37,691 nt of DNA from Caballeronia jiangsuensis (GTDB lineage Bacteria; Pseudomonadota; Gammaproteobacteria; Burkholderiales; Burkholderiaceae): the NCBI GenBank assembly GCA_000648925.1, contig JFHF01000065.1:1-37691 (forward strand), given 5' to 3'. Of this stretch, positions 24,661 to 34,301 are shown piece by piece. Position 1 is the stretch's first letter. Each line of letters starts with the position of its first letter. The position numbers and the translations under genes were made by a program. Under the pieces are notes generated by a model. It worked only from the letters and a program-made list of their open reading frames with translations, was not told the DNA's origin and ran no database searches.

Positions 24661-26187
24661 TCAATCTTCGCGACGCAGATGCGGGAACAGAATCACATCG
24701 CGGATGCTCGGGCTGTCGGTCAGCAGCATCACCAGACGATCGACGCCGATGCCGCAACCGCCCGTCGGCGGCATGCCGTATTCGAGCGCGCGAATGTAGT
24801 CGGCGTCGAAGTACATCGCTTCTTCGTCGCCCGCGTCTTTCTGATCGACCTGCTTCTGGAAGCGCGCAGCCTGATCTTCCGGATCGTTCAGCTCCGAGAA
24901 GCCGTTGGCGATCTCGCGCCCCGTGATGAACAGCTCGAAGCGCTCGGTGATGCCCGGCACCGAATCCGACGCGCGCGCGAGCGGCGACACCTCGATCGGG
25001 TAATCGACGATATACGTCGGTTCCCACAATTGCGATTCCGCCGTCTCTTCGAACAGCGCCAGTTGCAGCGAACCGACGCCGGCGTTGAGGAAAGCGGGCT
25101 GGTTCGTATCGACGCCGAACTTCTTCAGTTCCGTGCGCAGGAACGCGGCGTCCGTCAACTGCGCGTCGGTGTACTGGGGCGCGTACTTCTGGATCGCCTG
25201 ATTGATCGTCAGGCGATGGAACGGCTTGCCCAGATCGAGCTCGCGGCCCTGATAGGTGATGGTCGCGGTGCCGAGCGCATCGACGGCGGCCTGGCGGATC
25301 AGTTGCTCGGTGAAGTCCATCAGCCAGCGGTAATCGGTGTACGCGGCGTAGAACTCCATCATCGTGAATTCCGGATTGTGACGCGGCGACACGCCTTCGT
25401 TCCGGAAGTTACGGTTGATCTCGAACACGCGCTCGAAGCCGCCGACGATCAGCCGCTTCAGATACAGCTCGGGCGCGATGCGCAGGAACATCTGCATGTC
25501 GAGCGCGTTGTGATGCGTCGTGAAAGGCTTCGCCGCCGCGCCGCCCGGAATCGGGTGCAGCATCGGCGTTTCGACTTCCATGAAGTTCGCCTGCGACATG
25601 AAATTGCGGATCGATGTGACGGCCTTGGTGCGCGCCATGAACGTCTTGCGCGATTCCGGCGTGACGATCAGATCGACGTAGCGCTGGCGATAGCGCATTT
25701 CCTGATCGGCGAGACCGTGGAACTTGTCCGGCAGCGGACGCAGCGCCTTCGAGAGCAGTCGCAATTCCGTGCAGCGCACCGACAGCTCGCCCTTGTTCGT
25801 GCGGAACAGCACGCCTTGCGCGGCGACGATGTCGCCCAGATCCCACTTCTTGAAGGCGTCGTAGGTTTCGGCGCCGACATCGGCGGGCGTCACGAAGAAC
25901 TGGATCTGGCCGCTGCCGTCCTGAACCGTCGCGAAGCTGGCCTTGCCCATCACGCGCTTGAGCATCATGCGCCCGGCGATCGCGACGGGCAGGGGATTCG
26001 CTTCGAGCGCGTCTTTGTCCGTTTCGGCGTAGTCGCTCTGGAGCGCCGCGGCCTGATGCGTCGGGCGGAAATCGTTCGGATAGGCGACGCCTTGCTCGCG
26101 CAGCGAGCGCAGCTTGTCGCGTCGCTCGGCGATGATCTGGTTCTCTTCCAGTTCGGGAGCGGCGCCCGGTTGAGTCGGTTCGGTCAT
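24661..26187 (-). CDS. lysS: Lysyl-tRNA synthetase, class II
   Basis: The 508-residue class II enzyme charges tRNA(Lys). An N-terminal OB-fold anticodon-binding domain lies at about 60-170 (IAGRMMLKRVMGKASF). The catalytic core has motif 2 at about 262-282 (FRNEGVSPRHNPEFTMMEFY) and motif 3 at about 477-489 (GCGIGVDRLVML). Length matches the family. The ATG at 26187 gives the usual MTEPTQ start; the longer frame lacks homology. It follows prfB by 85 bases, the same order as prfB-lysS in E. coli, and is closed by an intrinsic terminator. Confidence 0.97.
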   Translation of the reverse strand: MTEPTQPGAAPELEENQIIAERRDKLRSLREQGVAYPNDFRPTHQAAALQSDYAETDKDALEANPLPVAIAGRMMLKRVMGKASFATVQDGSGQIQFFVTPADVGAETYDAFKKWDLGDIVAAQGVLFRTNKGELSVRCTELRLLSKALRPLPDKFHGLADQEMRYRQRYVDLIVTPESRKTFMARTKAVTSIRNFMSQANFMEVETPMLHPIPGGAAAKPFTTHHNALDMQMFLRIAPELYLKRLIVGGFERVFEINRNFRNEGVSPRHNPEFTMMEFYAAYTDYRWLMDFTEQLIRQAAVDALGTATITYQGRELDLGKPFHRLTINQAIQKYAPQYTDAQLTDAAFLRTELKKFGVDTNQPAFLNAGVGSLQLALFEETAESQLWEPTYIVDYPIEVSPLARASDSVPGITERFELFITGREIANGFSELNDPEDQAARFQKQVDQKDAGDEEAMYFDADYIRALEYGMPPTGGCGIGVDRLVMLLTDSPSIRDVILFPHLRRED

Positions 26188-26272
26188 GATGATTCTTGGC
26201 TTTGAATGCGGCGAATGCGCGGCGGGATGAAACGAAAGCGGCGCGACCGGAAGGCCACGCCGCTCCAAGGCG

Positions 26273-27377
26273 TCAAACGCCCTGTTTCAGGCTCGCGCCG
26301 ATGAAGTCGTCGAGGTCGCCGTCGAGCACGGCGCGCGTGTTGCTCATTTCGACGTTGGTGCGCAGATCCTTCACGCGGCTCTGGTCGAGCACATAGGAGC
26401 GGATCTGATGGCCCCAGCCCACATCGGTCTTGCTCGATTCGAGCTTGTCCTGTTCGGCCTGGCGCTTGCGCATCTCGAATTCGTAGAGACGCGCCTTGAG
26501 CATTTGCATGGCTTCCGCGCGATTGCGGTGCTGCGAGCGGTCGTTCTGGCACTGCACGACGATGCCGGTGGGCGCGTGCGTGAGACGCACTGCCGAATCG
26601 GTCTTGTTGATGTGCTGGCCGCCCGCGCCCGATGCGCGATACGTGTCCGTGCGGATATCGGCGGGATTGATTTCGATCTCGATCGAATCGTCGATTTCCG
26701 GATACACGAACACCGACGAGAACGACGTATGCCGGCCGCCCGACGAATCGAACGGCGACTTGCGCACGAGGCGGTGAATGCCCGTTTCGGTGCGCAGATA
26801 GCCGTATGCGTATTCGCCTTCGACCTTGATCGTCGCGCTCTTGATGCCGGCGACATCGCCTTCGGATTCTTCGAGCACTTCGGTCTTGAAGCCCTTGCGC
26901 TCGCAGTAGCGCAGATACTGGCGCAGCAGCATGGACGCCCAGTCGCACGCTTCGGTGCCGCCCGCGCCCGCCTGAATGTCGATGAAGCAGTTGTTCGGAT
27001 CGGCCGGGTTCGAGAACATCCGGCGGAATTCCATGTCTTCGACGCGAACGCGCAGCGCATCGGCGTCGGATTCGCACGCGACGAGCGTGTCCTCGTCGTT
27101 TTCCTCGTGCGCCATCTCGAAGAGATCGCTGGCGTCGCGCAGGTCGTTGTCGAGCGCGCTGATTGTCGAGACCACGCCGTCGAGCAGCTTCTTTTCACGA
27201 CCGAGCGCCTGGGCGTTCTTCGAGTCGTTCCAGACGTTCGGGTCTTCGAGTTCCTTGTTGACTTCGACTAGACGCGCGGACTTGGCGTCGTAGTCAAAGA
27301 TACCCCCGTAGCTCGCCCGCGCGGCGGCGCAGGTCGGCCAGAAGGCTTTCGATCGCGTTGAGACGTTCCGCTTCCAT
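26273..27377 (-). CDS. prfB: Peptide chain release factor 2, with programmed +1 frameshift
   Basis: RF2 ends translation at UGA and UAA. The coding sequence is in two frames: 27377-27297 (27 codons) and then 27295-26273, with base 27296 skipped, giving 367 residues. The first part ends in codon CTT just before an in-frame TGA; slipping by one base continues into the main frame. The SPF anticodon-like tripeptide (RKSPFDSSGG) recognises UGA/UAA, and the GGQ motif is in RASGAGGQHINKT. A TATAAT at 27408-27413 on the minus strand could be its -10. The arrangement makes the gene sense RF2 level. The gene is intact: the break at codon 28 is normal for prfB and is not a pseudogene sign. Confidence 0.96.
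27293..27308 (-). promoter_or_regulatory. prfB programmed +1 frameshift site
   Basis: Read on the minus strand, the site is a G-rich Shine-Dalgarno-like stretch (27303-27307), then TAT CTT TGA C. The spacing between the internal Shine-Dalgarno and the CTT slip codon matches the E. coli site. Low RF2 slows reading of TGA and allows the shift. Confidence 0.93.
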
Positions 27378-27461
27378 TGTCGATCTTCGGCTTCGTAAAA
27401 AGATGAAATTATAGCCGATCGACAACTTTTCCCCGCCTTTCCGGGCGTCCGCCGCGCCTTC

Positions 27462-29162
27462 TCAGCCCGCGTGCTCGACGATCAGTTGCACCCGCGCGAC
27501 GCCGTTCCACGAATCGCTGACGAGCCGGTACGCGACGGTCGCGCGCGGCGGCAGCGGATCGACGTGATTGAACCAGATCGCGTTGAAACGCTGCCGCCCT
27601 CGCAACAGCGACAGCTTCAGATGCTTCTCCTTCACGAGCGCCTGCGACGCGACTTCGAATTCGCCGGAAAAAGTGGGCGCGGGAAAGCCTTGTCCCCAGA
27701 CCGCGGCATCGAGCATGTCGACGAATTGCGGCGTGAAGTACGCGTCCTCCAGCTCGCCGTCGGTTTCGACGGTGCGCGACAGCGCCTCGGCCGTCAGCCA
27801 TTCGCGCCCGATCGCTTCGAATGCTTCGGTGAAGCGCGGAATGTCGGCGGTGGAAATCGTCAGGCCCGCGGCCATCGCGTGGCCGCCGAACTTGTGGATG
27901 AGGCCGGGCTCGCGCTTGCTGATCAGATCGACGGCGTCGCGCAGATGAAAACCCGGAATCGAGCGGCCGGAGCCCTTGCAGAGCGTGCCGCTGTCGTCGG
28001 CGTGGGCGAACGTGAACGAAGGCCGGTGAAAGCGCTCCTTCAGCCGTCCCGCGACGATGCCGATCACGCCCTGATGCCAGCTCGCATCGTAGAGCGTGAG
28101 CGTCGCGCGCTCGCCGGGATCGATCGTCTGCAGTTCGGCGAGCGCCTGCTGCTGCATGCCGGCTTCGATTTCGCGACGCTCGCGGTTCATCGAATCGAGT
28201 TGCTGCGCGAGCTCCCACGCGCGGCCGATATCGTCGGTCGTCAGGCATTCGATGCCGAGCGACATGTCCGACAGCCGTCCCGCCGCGTTCAGCCGCGGGC
28301 CGAGCGCGAAGCCGAGATCGAAGCCCGACGCCGCGCGCGCATCGCGGCCGGCGGCGCGGAACAGAGCCGCGATGCCCGGCTGCATGCGGCCCGAACGAAT
28401 CCGCTTCAAACCTTGTGCGACGAGAATGCGGTTGTTGCAATCGAGCTTCACGACATCGGCGACGGTGCCGAGCGCGACGAGATCGAGCAGGCCGTCGAGG
28501 CGCGGCTCGGGCGCGCTTTCATATGCGCCGCGACGGCGCAACTCGGCGCGCAACGCGAGCAGCACGTAGAACATCACGCCCACGCCCGCGATGCACTTGC
28601 TCGGGAACTCGCAGCCCGGCTGGTTCGGATTGACGATCGCGCGCGCGGCGGGCAGTTCGTCGCCGGGCAGGTGATGATCGGTGACGAGCACGTCGATGCC
28701 GAGCGCGTTCGCGGCGGCGACGCCGTCCACGCTCGCGATACCGTTATCGACCGTGATCAGCAGCTCGGGCAGGCCGTTCTTCGAGCGCGAGGCCAGTTCG
28801 ACGATTTCCGGCGTGAGCCCGTAGCCGTACTCGAAGCGGTTGGGCACCAGATAGTCGATGGTCGCGCCGAACATGCGCAGGCCGCGCACGGCGACTGCGC
28901 AGGCGGTGGCGCCGTCGCAGTCGTAATCCGCGACGACGAGCATGCGTTTGCCTTGCGCGAGCGCATCGGCGAGCACGGCGGCGGCATCGTCGCAGCCTTT
29001 CAGGCCGGCGGGCGCGTGCAGGCGCTTGAACTCGGTCTCGACTTCATCGGGCGAACTGACGCCGCGCGATGCGTACAGGCGCGCGATGACGGGATGCAGG
29101 CCGTGGCGCATCAGCGCTTCGGCATCGGCGGGAGAGGAGGCGCGCGTAACGATTCGCGTCAT
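27462..29162 (-). CDS. recJ: Single-stranded-DNA-specific exonuclease RecJ
   Basis: This 566-residue DHH-family 5'-3' exonuclease acts on single-stranded DNA in recombination and mismatch repair. Motif I is VVADYDCDG (76-84), and the name-giving DHH is at 162-164 (VTDHHLPG). The DHHA1 domain has GVIGIVAGRLKERFHRP and HKFGGHAMAAG; an OB-fold closes the protein. All metal-binding motifs are intact and the length is normal. The start lies 13 bases after the stop of the upstream conserved gene, so they are likely cotranscribed; prfB follows after 84 bases. Confidence 0.96.
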   Translation of the reverse strand: MTRIVTRASSPADAEALMRHGLHPVIARLYASRGVSSPDEVETEFKRLHAPAGLKGCDDAAAVLADALAQGKRMLVVADYDCDGATACAVAVRGLRMFGATIDYLVPNRFEYGYGLTPEIVELASRSKNGLPELLITVDNGIASVDGVAAANALGIDVLVTDHHLPGDELPAARAIVNPNQPGCEFPSKCIAGVGVMFYVLLALRAELRRRGAYESAPEPRLDGLLDLVALGTVADVVKLDCNNRILVAQGLKRIRSGRMQPGIAALFRAAGRDARAASGFDLGFALGPRLNAAGRLSDMSLGIECLTTDDIGRAWELAQQLDSMNRERREIEAGMQQQALAELQTIDPGERATLTLYDASWHQGVIGIVAGRLKERFHRPSFTFAHADDSGTLCKGSGRSIPGFHLRDAVDLISKREPGLIHKFGGHAMAAGLTISTADIPRFTEAFEAIGREWLTAEALSRTVETDGELEDAYFTPQFVDMLDAAVWGQGFPAPTFSGEFEVASQALVKEKHLKLSLLRGRQRFNAIWFNHVDPLPPRATVAYRLVSDSWNGVARVQLIVEHAG

Positions 29163-29175
29163 TGCAGGGTGTGCC

Positions 29176-30258
29176 TTATTCGATGAAGAGCGCCGCGACC
29201 GGACGGCGCCGCCAGAACTTGCGCAGATCGGAGCGCGTGACGGAGAGCGTGACCGAGCCGGTGTCGCCGCACAGCGTGAGGCTCAGGCGGTTGAGCGAGC
29301 CATCGGTGAGCGCCTGCAGCGCGGGGGCGAACCACGCGGCTTCGAGTTCCTTGAGCGACGCGTTCCAGCGCGCCCAGTCCTGCTCGATGAACGGCGCGGA
29401 GAATGGATTGAGCTCGACGAGCGTCGTGCCTTGCGCGCCGTCTTTCGACAGCGATGCGAACGACTCGGGCGGCATCGACGGCTTCACGCCCGACGCGAGC
29501 GCGAGACCGCGCGTCGCCGCGGCATCGGACATCACGCGGGCGAAAGGCGTCGCCACGGGCCGCATCGCGCCTTGTCCATGAAGCCAGATCGAATTGATCG
29601 CGGGCAGGCCGCGCGCTTCGCGTTCCAGGTTCAGTGGATGCTCGAACCACGCCATCTGCACTTCGTTCTGCAGCTTCATCCAGGCGCGCGAGCGCTCGCC
29701 GGTGCGCGCTTCGTGCGGCAGCCAGATTTCGATGTTGCGGCCCGTCGCGCGCAGCGGCGATGCGCCCGCGAGCGAGCCGAGCGCTTCGCCCGACACGTAC
29801 CAGCGCAAAGGCGTGGGCGCTTGCAGCGTGACGCCCAGCTCTTCGATCACCGGCCGCGCGGTCTGAAAGAGCGCGCGCGCTTCTTCCGTGTGCACGCCGA
29901 GCGTGTCGGGATCGATCAGCACGAGATGATCGTGCGCGATGCGTACGTGAACCGGCTCGATGCAGGCCCAGGAAACATCGCCGGGCGTGCCGCCGTCGGC
30001 GAGGAGCATGAAGGGCGCGAGCGGGGCGTCGTCGGCATAGCGTTGATCGGCGGGCGTGACGGCGTTGAAGCGCCGTGCGATCCAGCGTTCGTGCGGCAGC
30101 GTTCGCTGGAAGTCTTCGCCGATGACGCGTTCTTCGAGCGTCGCGCGGGCGAGCAACTTGTCGAGCGCCGCGCTCTCCAGTCCGTGCAGGGCGATGGCGG
30201 CATCCGCGGCCGACGGCAGCGCGAACGGCAGCAGGAGATGAAGGTCGTGAACGGGCAT
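29176..30258 (-). CDS. Conserved protein of unknown function (COG4255-like)
   Basis: The 360-residue protein begins MPVHDLHLLLPFALP from 30258 (an ATG four codons upstream is also possible; neither has a clear ribosome binding site). It has no TM or signal peptide. It resembles a betaproteobacterial family often annotated as cofactor-independent phosphoglycerate mutase or regulatory protein, but I see no alkaline-phosphatase-type metal motif, so I do not accept that label. WLPHEARTGERSRAWMKLQ and SIWLHGQG are conserved-looking segments. It lies just upstream of recJ with 13 bases between them, which suggests one transcript; a functional link is unproven. Confidence 0.75.
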   Translation of the reverse strand: MPVHDLHLLLPFALPSAADAAIALHGLESAALDKLLARATLEERVIGEDFQRTLPHERWIARRFNAVTPADQRYADDAPLAPFMLLADGGTPGDVSWACIEPVHVRIAHDHLVLIDPDTLGVHTEEARALFQTARPVIEELGVTLQAPTPLRWYVSGEALGSLAGASPLRATGRNIEIWLPHEARTGERSRAWMKLQNEVQMAWFEHPLNLEREARGLPAINSIWLHGQGAMRPVATPFARVMSDAAATRGLALASGVKPSMPPESFASLSKDGAQGTTLVELNPFSAPFIEQDWARWNASLKELEAAWFAPALQALTDGSLNRLSLTLCGDTGSVTLSVTRSDLRKFWRRRPVAALFIE

Positions 30259-30421
30259 GATGCTCGGCATTGTAGGGCAAAGCGGGCAGGGCGACGGACC
30301 GCTTCGAAGTGTCCCAGGAGGCCTTGCGATGCCCGCGTCTTCTCGCGCCGCGGTGCGTCTGACGCATCGGGATAGGTAAAATCACATATTCCGCAGTCCC
30401 TTTTTACATCCGACACCCGAT

Positions 30422-30666
30422 ATGGAGCAGACGTTGGCCGATCCTTTGCACCGCAACGCTACGGCGCCGCGCGCCGCGCGTTTCGGTCACGTGCGCATTG
30501 CCGTATTGGTGCCTTGTTATAACGAAGCCGTTACGGTCGGCTCGGTGGTGCAGGGTTTTCTCGCGGCGCTGCCGGACGCGAAGGACTGGACGTGATCGTC
30601 GGGGCGCGCCGTTCGCAGAAGCGCGAGGCTTACCGGCTGGGCCATCACTATCCCGATGCCTCCTGA
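30422..30666 (+). pseudogene. Remnant of a GT2 glycosyltransferase (GtrB/DPM1-like)
   Basis: Frame 30422-30595 encodes 57 residues with IAVLVPCYNEAVTVGSVVQ, the start of a GT2 enzyme of the dolichyl-phosphate mannosyltransferase/GtrB type. It then meets TGA. From 30583, in another frame, GLDVIVGARRSQKREAYRLG resembles the middle of the same family, but it ends at a TGA at 30664-30666. The family has more than 300 residues, so the DXD region and the C-terminal part are gone: a deletion with loss of frame. The upstream sequence has no good ribosome binding site. gtrA begins next to the last stop. The remnant explains the 30376-30667 stretch between the flanking genes. Confidence 0.8.
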
Positions 30667-30667
30667 C

Positions 30668-31081
30668 ATGGGCGGTCAATTCCTTCGCTTCGCGATCGCC
30701 GGCGCGGTGGGTTTCATCGTCGATGCCGGCGTGCTGATGCTCGGGCTCACGCTTGGCCTCGGTTATTTCGCGGGCCGCGCCGTGTCGTTTCTATGCGCCG
30801 TGTTCGCCACCTGGCGGATCAACCGGCGCTTCAGCTTCCCTGGCGTAGCGAAGCGTTCGACCTGGGCGGAATGGTGGCGCTATCTCGCCGCGGCTTCCGT
30901 CGGCGGGAGCGTCAACTATCTCGCCTACACGGCGGTCGTGATCAACTGCCGCCCGACCGCATGGCTGCCGACCGTCGCGGTCGGGGCGGGCTCGCTGGCC
31001 GGCATGGTCGTAAATTTCGCCACCGTCAAATGGTGGGTCTTCAAACATCGAAACAAGCCGTCCAATGCAGCCAACCAATAG
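30668..31081 (+). CDS. gtrA: GtrA-family membrane protein
   Basis: The 137-residue protein from the ATG at 30668 (30656 is possible but not family-like) has four hydrophobic segments. The typical pattern is QFLRFAIAGAVGFIVDAG at the start, TWRINRRFSF after TM2 and WWVFKHRN at the end. GtrA proteins are thought to flip polyprenyl-phosphate-linked sugars across the inner membrane for O-antigen or other surface glycosylation. The GT2 partner that would make the lipid-linked sugar is a remnant just upstream. The stop overlaps the start of the next gene by 17 bases. Confidence 0.88.
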   Translation: MGGQFLRFAIAGAVGFIVDAGVLMLGLTLGLGYFAGRAVSFLCAVFATWRINRRFSFPGVAKRSTWAEWWRYLAAASVGGSVNYLAYTAVVINCRPTAWLPTVAVGAGSLAGMVVNFATVKWWVFKHRNKPSNAANQ

Positions 31082-32915
31082 TCCCGCTTCGTCCTCGCGT
31101 TGGTCGCAACTGAAGGCGCTCGATCTGAATTCGTCGCGCGTGCGGGCCCGCGCGCTGGTTCTCGTGCCCGTGTTCTTCGGCCTGTATTCGCTTTTGCTTG
31201 GCGCTGACGCCAACTGGGACCTTTTCAACTATCACCTCTACAACCCGTTCGCGTGGATCAACGGCAAGCTGTCGATCGATTTCGCGCCCGCGGGCATGCA
31301 ATCGTTCTTCAACCCGATGCTCGACGTCGGGGTGTACTGGCTGAATACGCATCTGCCGTCACGCGTCGTGGGCTTCGCGATGGGCGCGCTGCACGGCCTC
31401 GTGTTCGTGCTCCTGTTCCACATCGCGCGCTTCGCGGTGCCACAGAAAGCGGCGGAAGACGCGAATCGCGTGCCGCTGCTGCTCGCGCTCGCGGGCGCGC
31501 TGAGTCCGAGTTTCCTGACGGGCATCGGCAACTCGATGGGCGACGATACGACCGCGCTCCTCATCCTCGCGAGCTTGCTCCTTCTGCTCGCCAACTGGGA
31601 AACGCTGTCGTCGGTGCGGCTGCGCGGCTGGCTCGTCACCGCGGCTTGCGGCTTCGTGTGCGGACTCGGCGTCGGCTTAAAGCTCACCAACGCGATCTTC
31701 GCCGTGGCGCTGTGCGTGGCGCTGCTCGGCTATCCCGCGTCGGCTGCGGCGCGCGTGCGGCTCGCGTTCGTTTTCGGCGTCGGCTCGCTGGCCGGATTCG
31801 CGGTGACAGGCGGTTACTGGCTCTTCCACATGTGGCGGTTGTTCGGCAACCCGTTTTTTCCGCTCTTCGCGAAATGGTTTCCCAATTCGCTGACGGTGCC
31901 GCTCAACGGCGACCTGCGCTGGCTGCCGCGCAATCTGCTCGAAACCGTGCTGTGGCCGTTCGTGATCGCCGCCGATCCGAGGCGTGTCGGCGAATCGCCG
32001 GTGCGTCAGATCGTCTGGCCGCTCGTCTATGCCCTGTTCTGGATCTGGGTCGCGGCGTGCGCCATCGCGCGGTTTCGCGGACGCCGCATGACGCGGCTGG
32101 AGGCGCGCTCGCGCTTCGTCGTCGTGTTCGTCGCGCTCGGGTTCGTGCTGTGGATGAAGGGCTTCAGCATCTACCGATACGTCGTCGCCATCGAAGTGCT
32201 GACGCCCATCGTCACCTTCGTGTTGCTGCAACGGCTGCTCGACGATCGGCTGGCGCGGCGCGTGGCGGCATGGATCATCGGCGGGGCGGTGGCGGTGACC
32301 GTTCTGGGCGGCGTGCGGACCTGGGGGCATGAAGGCTGGGCGGACCCGCTTTATCACGCCGAACTGCCGGCGCTTGCCGAACCCGCGCGCACGACCGCGA
32401 TCATCTACAGCGAGACCACCGCGTGGGCGTGGCTCGCGACGCGCTTTCCGGTCGATGTCGCGTTCACGCAGATCGACAGCAGTTTCCCGCGCGGCCCGGC
32501 CTTCGACGAACGCGTGCGCGACATGGTCCGCTCGCGCGGCGGCCCCGCCTTCGCCCTGATCGATGGAAGCTACAACTGGCGAGCCGACAGCATGGTGCGC
32601 ACGAACGCCATTCTCGACAGCGTCGGCCTGACGTCGGGCGCGGGCGGTTGCGGCGCACTGCGCTGGACGGTGGATCATCTGCGCCTGCGCGCGAGCTACC
32701 GCGACGATCCGGCCGGCCCGAAGCGCTGTCACCTCGGCCTGCGCGCCGACGATGTCCGCGACAGCGACGCCGAGAACCGCTCGCTCGCCGATCGCGCGGC
32801 GTCCGCATTCGGGCGTTACGGCTTCGTGCTCGACACGGCGTCGTGCACGCGTTTCCGCGCCGGAATCGGGAAGGGCGTCACCGTCTATCAGTGGTGCCGC
32901 GTGAGCCTGCGCTGA
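31065..32915 (+). CDS. Large membrane protein, GT-C-like glycosyltransferase candidate
   Basis: The 616-residue protein has about ten hydrophobic segments up to about residue 425 and a C-terminal extracytoplasmic domain of about 190 residues. NWDLFNYHLYNPF (about 50-62) in the first loop after TM1 resembles the acidic loop motif of GT-C enzymes that use polyprenyl-linked sugars. It overlaps gtrA and takes the place that the serotype-specific transferase holds in gtrA-gtrB-gtr loci. Four Cys in the C-terminal domain could form disulfides. I do not recognise a named family; the GT-C call is inference from topology and context. Confidence 0.7.
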   Translation: MQPTNSPASSSRWSQLKALDLNSSRVRARALVLVPVFFGLYSLLLGADANWDLFNYHLYNPFAWINGKLSIDFAPAGMQSFFNPMLDVGVYWLNTHLPSRVVGFAMGALHGLVFVLLFHIARFAVPQKAAEDANRVPLLLALAGALSPSFLTGIGNSMGDDTTALLILASLLLLLANWETLSSVRLRGWLVTAACGFVCGLGVGLKLTNAIFAVALCVALLGYPASAAARVRLAFVFGVGSLAGFAVTGGYWLFHMWRLFGNPFFPLFAKWFPNSLTVPLNGDLRWLPRNLLETVLWPFVIAADPRRVGESPVRQIVWPLVYALFWIWVAACAIARFRGRRMTRLEARSRFVVVFVALGFVLWMKGFSIYRYVVAIEVLTPIVTFVLLQRLLDDRLARRVAAWIIGGAVAVTVLGGVRTWGHEGWADPLYHAELPALAEPARTTAIIYSETTAWAWLATRFPVDVAFTQIDSSFPRGPAFDERVRDMVRSRGGPAFALIDGSYNWRADSMVRTNAILDSVGLTSGAGGCGALRWTVDHLRLRASYRDDPAGPKRCHLGLRADDVRDSDAENRSLADRAASAFGRYGFVLDTASCTRFRAGIGKGVTVYQWCRVSLR

Positions 32916-33047
32916 ATCGACGGCGACCGTGAACGCCACGCGGCTTTCGGCGTTCGCTGCCGTACCGTTCGCGTCATGTATGGCAAACTTTCGCAAATTC
33001 GCGCCATCGGGGCATGACAACGCTGGACAGCAGCAGAAAGGAATCGC

Positions 33048-34301
33048 TTGAAACTTCCGTACGAATGGCAGATCGGCTGGCGTTACACACGCGCCAGCAA
33101 ACGCACCACAGGCAACGGCTTCATCTCCTTCATCGCACTCGTGTCGATGGCGGGCATCGCGCTCGGCGTCGCCGCGCTGATCGTCGTGCTGTCGGTCATG
33201 AACGGCTTCCAGAAGGAAGTGCGCGACCGGATGCTCTCGGTGCTCGCGCACGTCGAAATCTTCTCGCCGACCGGCTCCATGCCCAACTGGCAACTGACCG
33301 CGCAGGAAGCGCGCCGCAATCCGGAAGTGATCGGCGCGGCGCCCTATGTCGAAGCGCAGGCATTGCTCACGCGCCAGGGCGCGGTGAGCGGCGTCGCGCT
33401 GCGCGGCGTGGAGCCGTCGCTCGAGCCGGAAGTGTCGGACATCGGCAAGGAGATGCGCGCGGGCAAGCTCACGGACCTCAAGCCGGGCGAATTCGGCATC
33501 GTGCTCGGCAAGGATCTCGCAGCCAATCTCGGCGTGACGGACGGCGACAAGATCACGCTCGTCGCGCCCGAAGGCACCATCACCCCGGCAGGGATGATGC
33601 CGCGGCTCAAGCAGTTCACCGTGGTCGGCGTCTTCGAGTCCGGTCACTATGAATATGACTCGACGCTCGCGCTCATCGAAATCCACGACGCCCAGGCGCT
33701 CTTTCGCCTGCCCGCGCCGACCGGCGTGCGCCTGCGCCTGAAGGACATGCAGCGCGCGCCCGAAGTCGCGCGTCAGCTCGCGCGCACGCTGTCGGGCGAT
33801 CTCTACATCCGCGACTGGACGCAGCAGAACAAGACGTGGTTCTCCGCCGTGCAGATCGAAAAACGCATGATGTTCATCATCCTCACGCTGATCATCGCGG
33901 TGGCGGCGTTCAATCTGGTGTCCTCGCTCGTGATGACCGTCACCGACAAGCAGGCCGATATCGCCATCCTGCGCACGCTCGGCGCGCAGCCCGGCTCGAT
34001 CATGAAGATCTTCGTCGTGCAGGGCGTGACGATCGGCTTCATCGGCACGGCGCTCGGCGTGACTTTCGGCTGTCTCGTCGCGTGGAGCATTCCGTGGCTC
34101 GTGCCGATGATCGAGCATCTCTTCAACGTCCAGTTCCTGCCGTCTTCGGTGTATTTCATTAGCGAACTGCCGTCGGAGCTCGTGCCGGGGGATGTCGCCA
34201 AGATCGGCGTCATCGCTTTCGTGTTGTCGTCGCTCGCGACGCTCTATCCGAGCTGGCGCGGCGCGAAGGTTCGTCCGGCGGAGGCGCTGCGCTATGAGTG
34301 A
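33048..34301 (+). CDS. lolC: Lipoprotein-releasing ABC transporter permease LolC/LolE type
   Basis: This 417-residue inner-membrane permease releases outer-membrane lipoproteins to the LolA chaperone. TM1 is at about 24-50 (GFISFIALVSMAGIALGV), a periplasmic domain of about 220 residues follows, and the FtsX core with three TMs is at about 270-410 (QADIAILRTLGAQPGSIMKIF). The TTG at 33048 is used because AAAGGA lies upstream and the family N-terminus (MKLPYEWQIGWRY) starts there. lolD overlaps its stop by 8 bases. Only one permease gene is present, which fits a LolDF-like homodimer or a partner elsewhere. The 132 bases before it hold no clear promoter. Confidence 0.94.
   Translation: MKLPYEWQIGWRYTRASKRTTGNGFISFIALVSMAGIALGVAALIVVLSVMNGFQKEVRDRMLSVLAHVEIFSPTGSMPNWQLTAQEARRNPEVIGAAPYVEAQALLTRQGAVSGVALRGVEPSLEPEVSDIGKEMRAGKLTDLKPGEFGIVLGKDLAANLGVTDGDKITLVAPEGTITPAGMMPRLKQFTVVGVFESGHYEYDSTLALIEIHDAQALFRLPAPTGVRLRLKDMQRAPEVARQLARTLSGDLYIRDWTQQNKTWFSAVQIEKRMMFIILTLIIAVAAFNLVSSLVMTVTDKQADIAILRTLGAQPGSIMKIFVVQGVTIGFIGTALGVTFGCLVAWSIPWLVPMIEHLFNVQFLPSSVYFISELPSELVPGDVAKIGVIAFVLSSLATLYPSWRGAKVRPAEALRYE

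Noticed and set aside
24298..26205. A 635-codon plus-strand open frame opposite lysS
   Set aside because: Antisense to lysS, which carries all class II synthetase motifs.
27294..27296. In-frame TGA at codon 28 of prfB as a sign of a broken gene
   Set aside because: The slip codon CTT, TGA and upstream G-rich site form the standard programmed frameshift of RF2.
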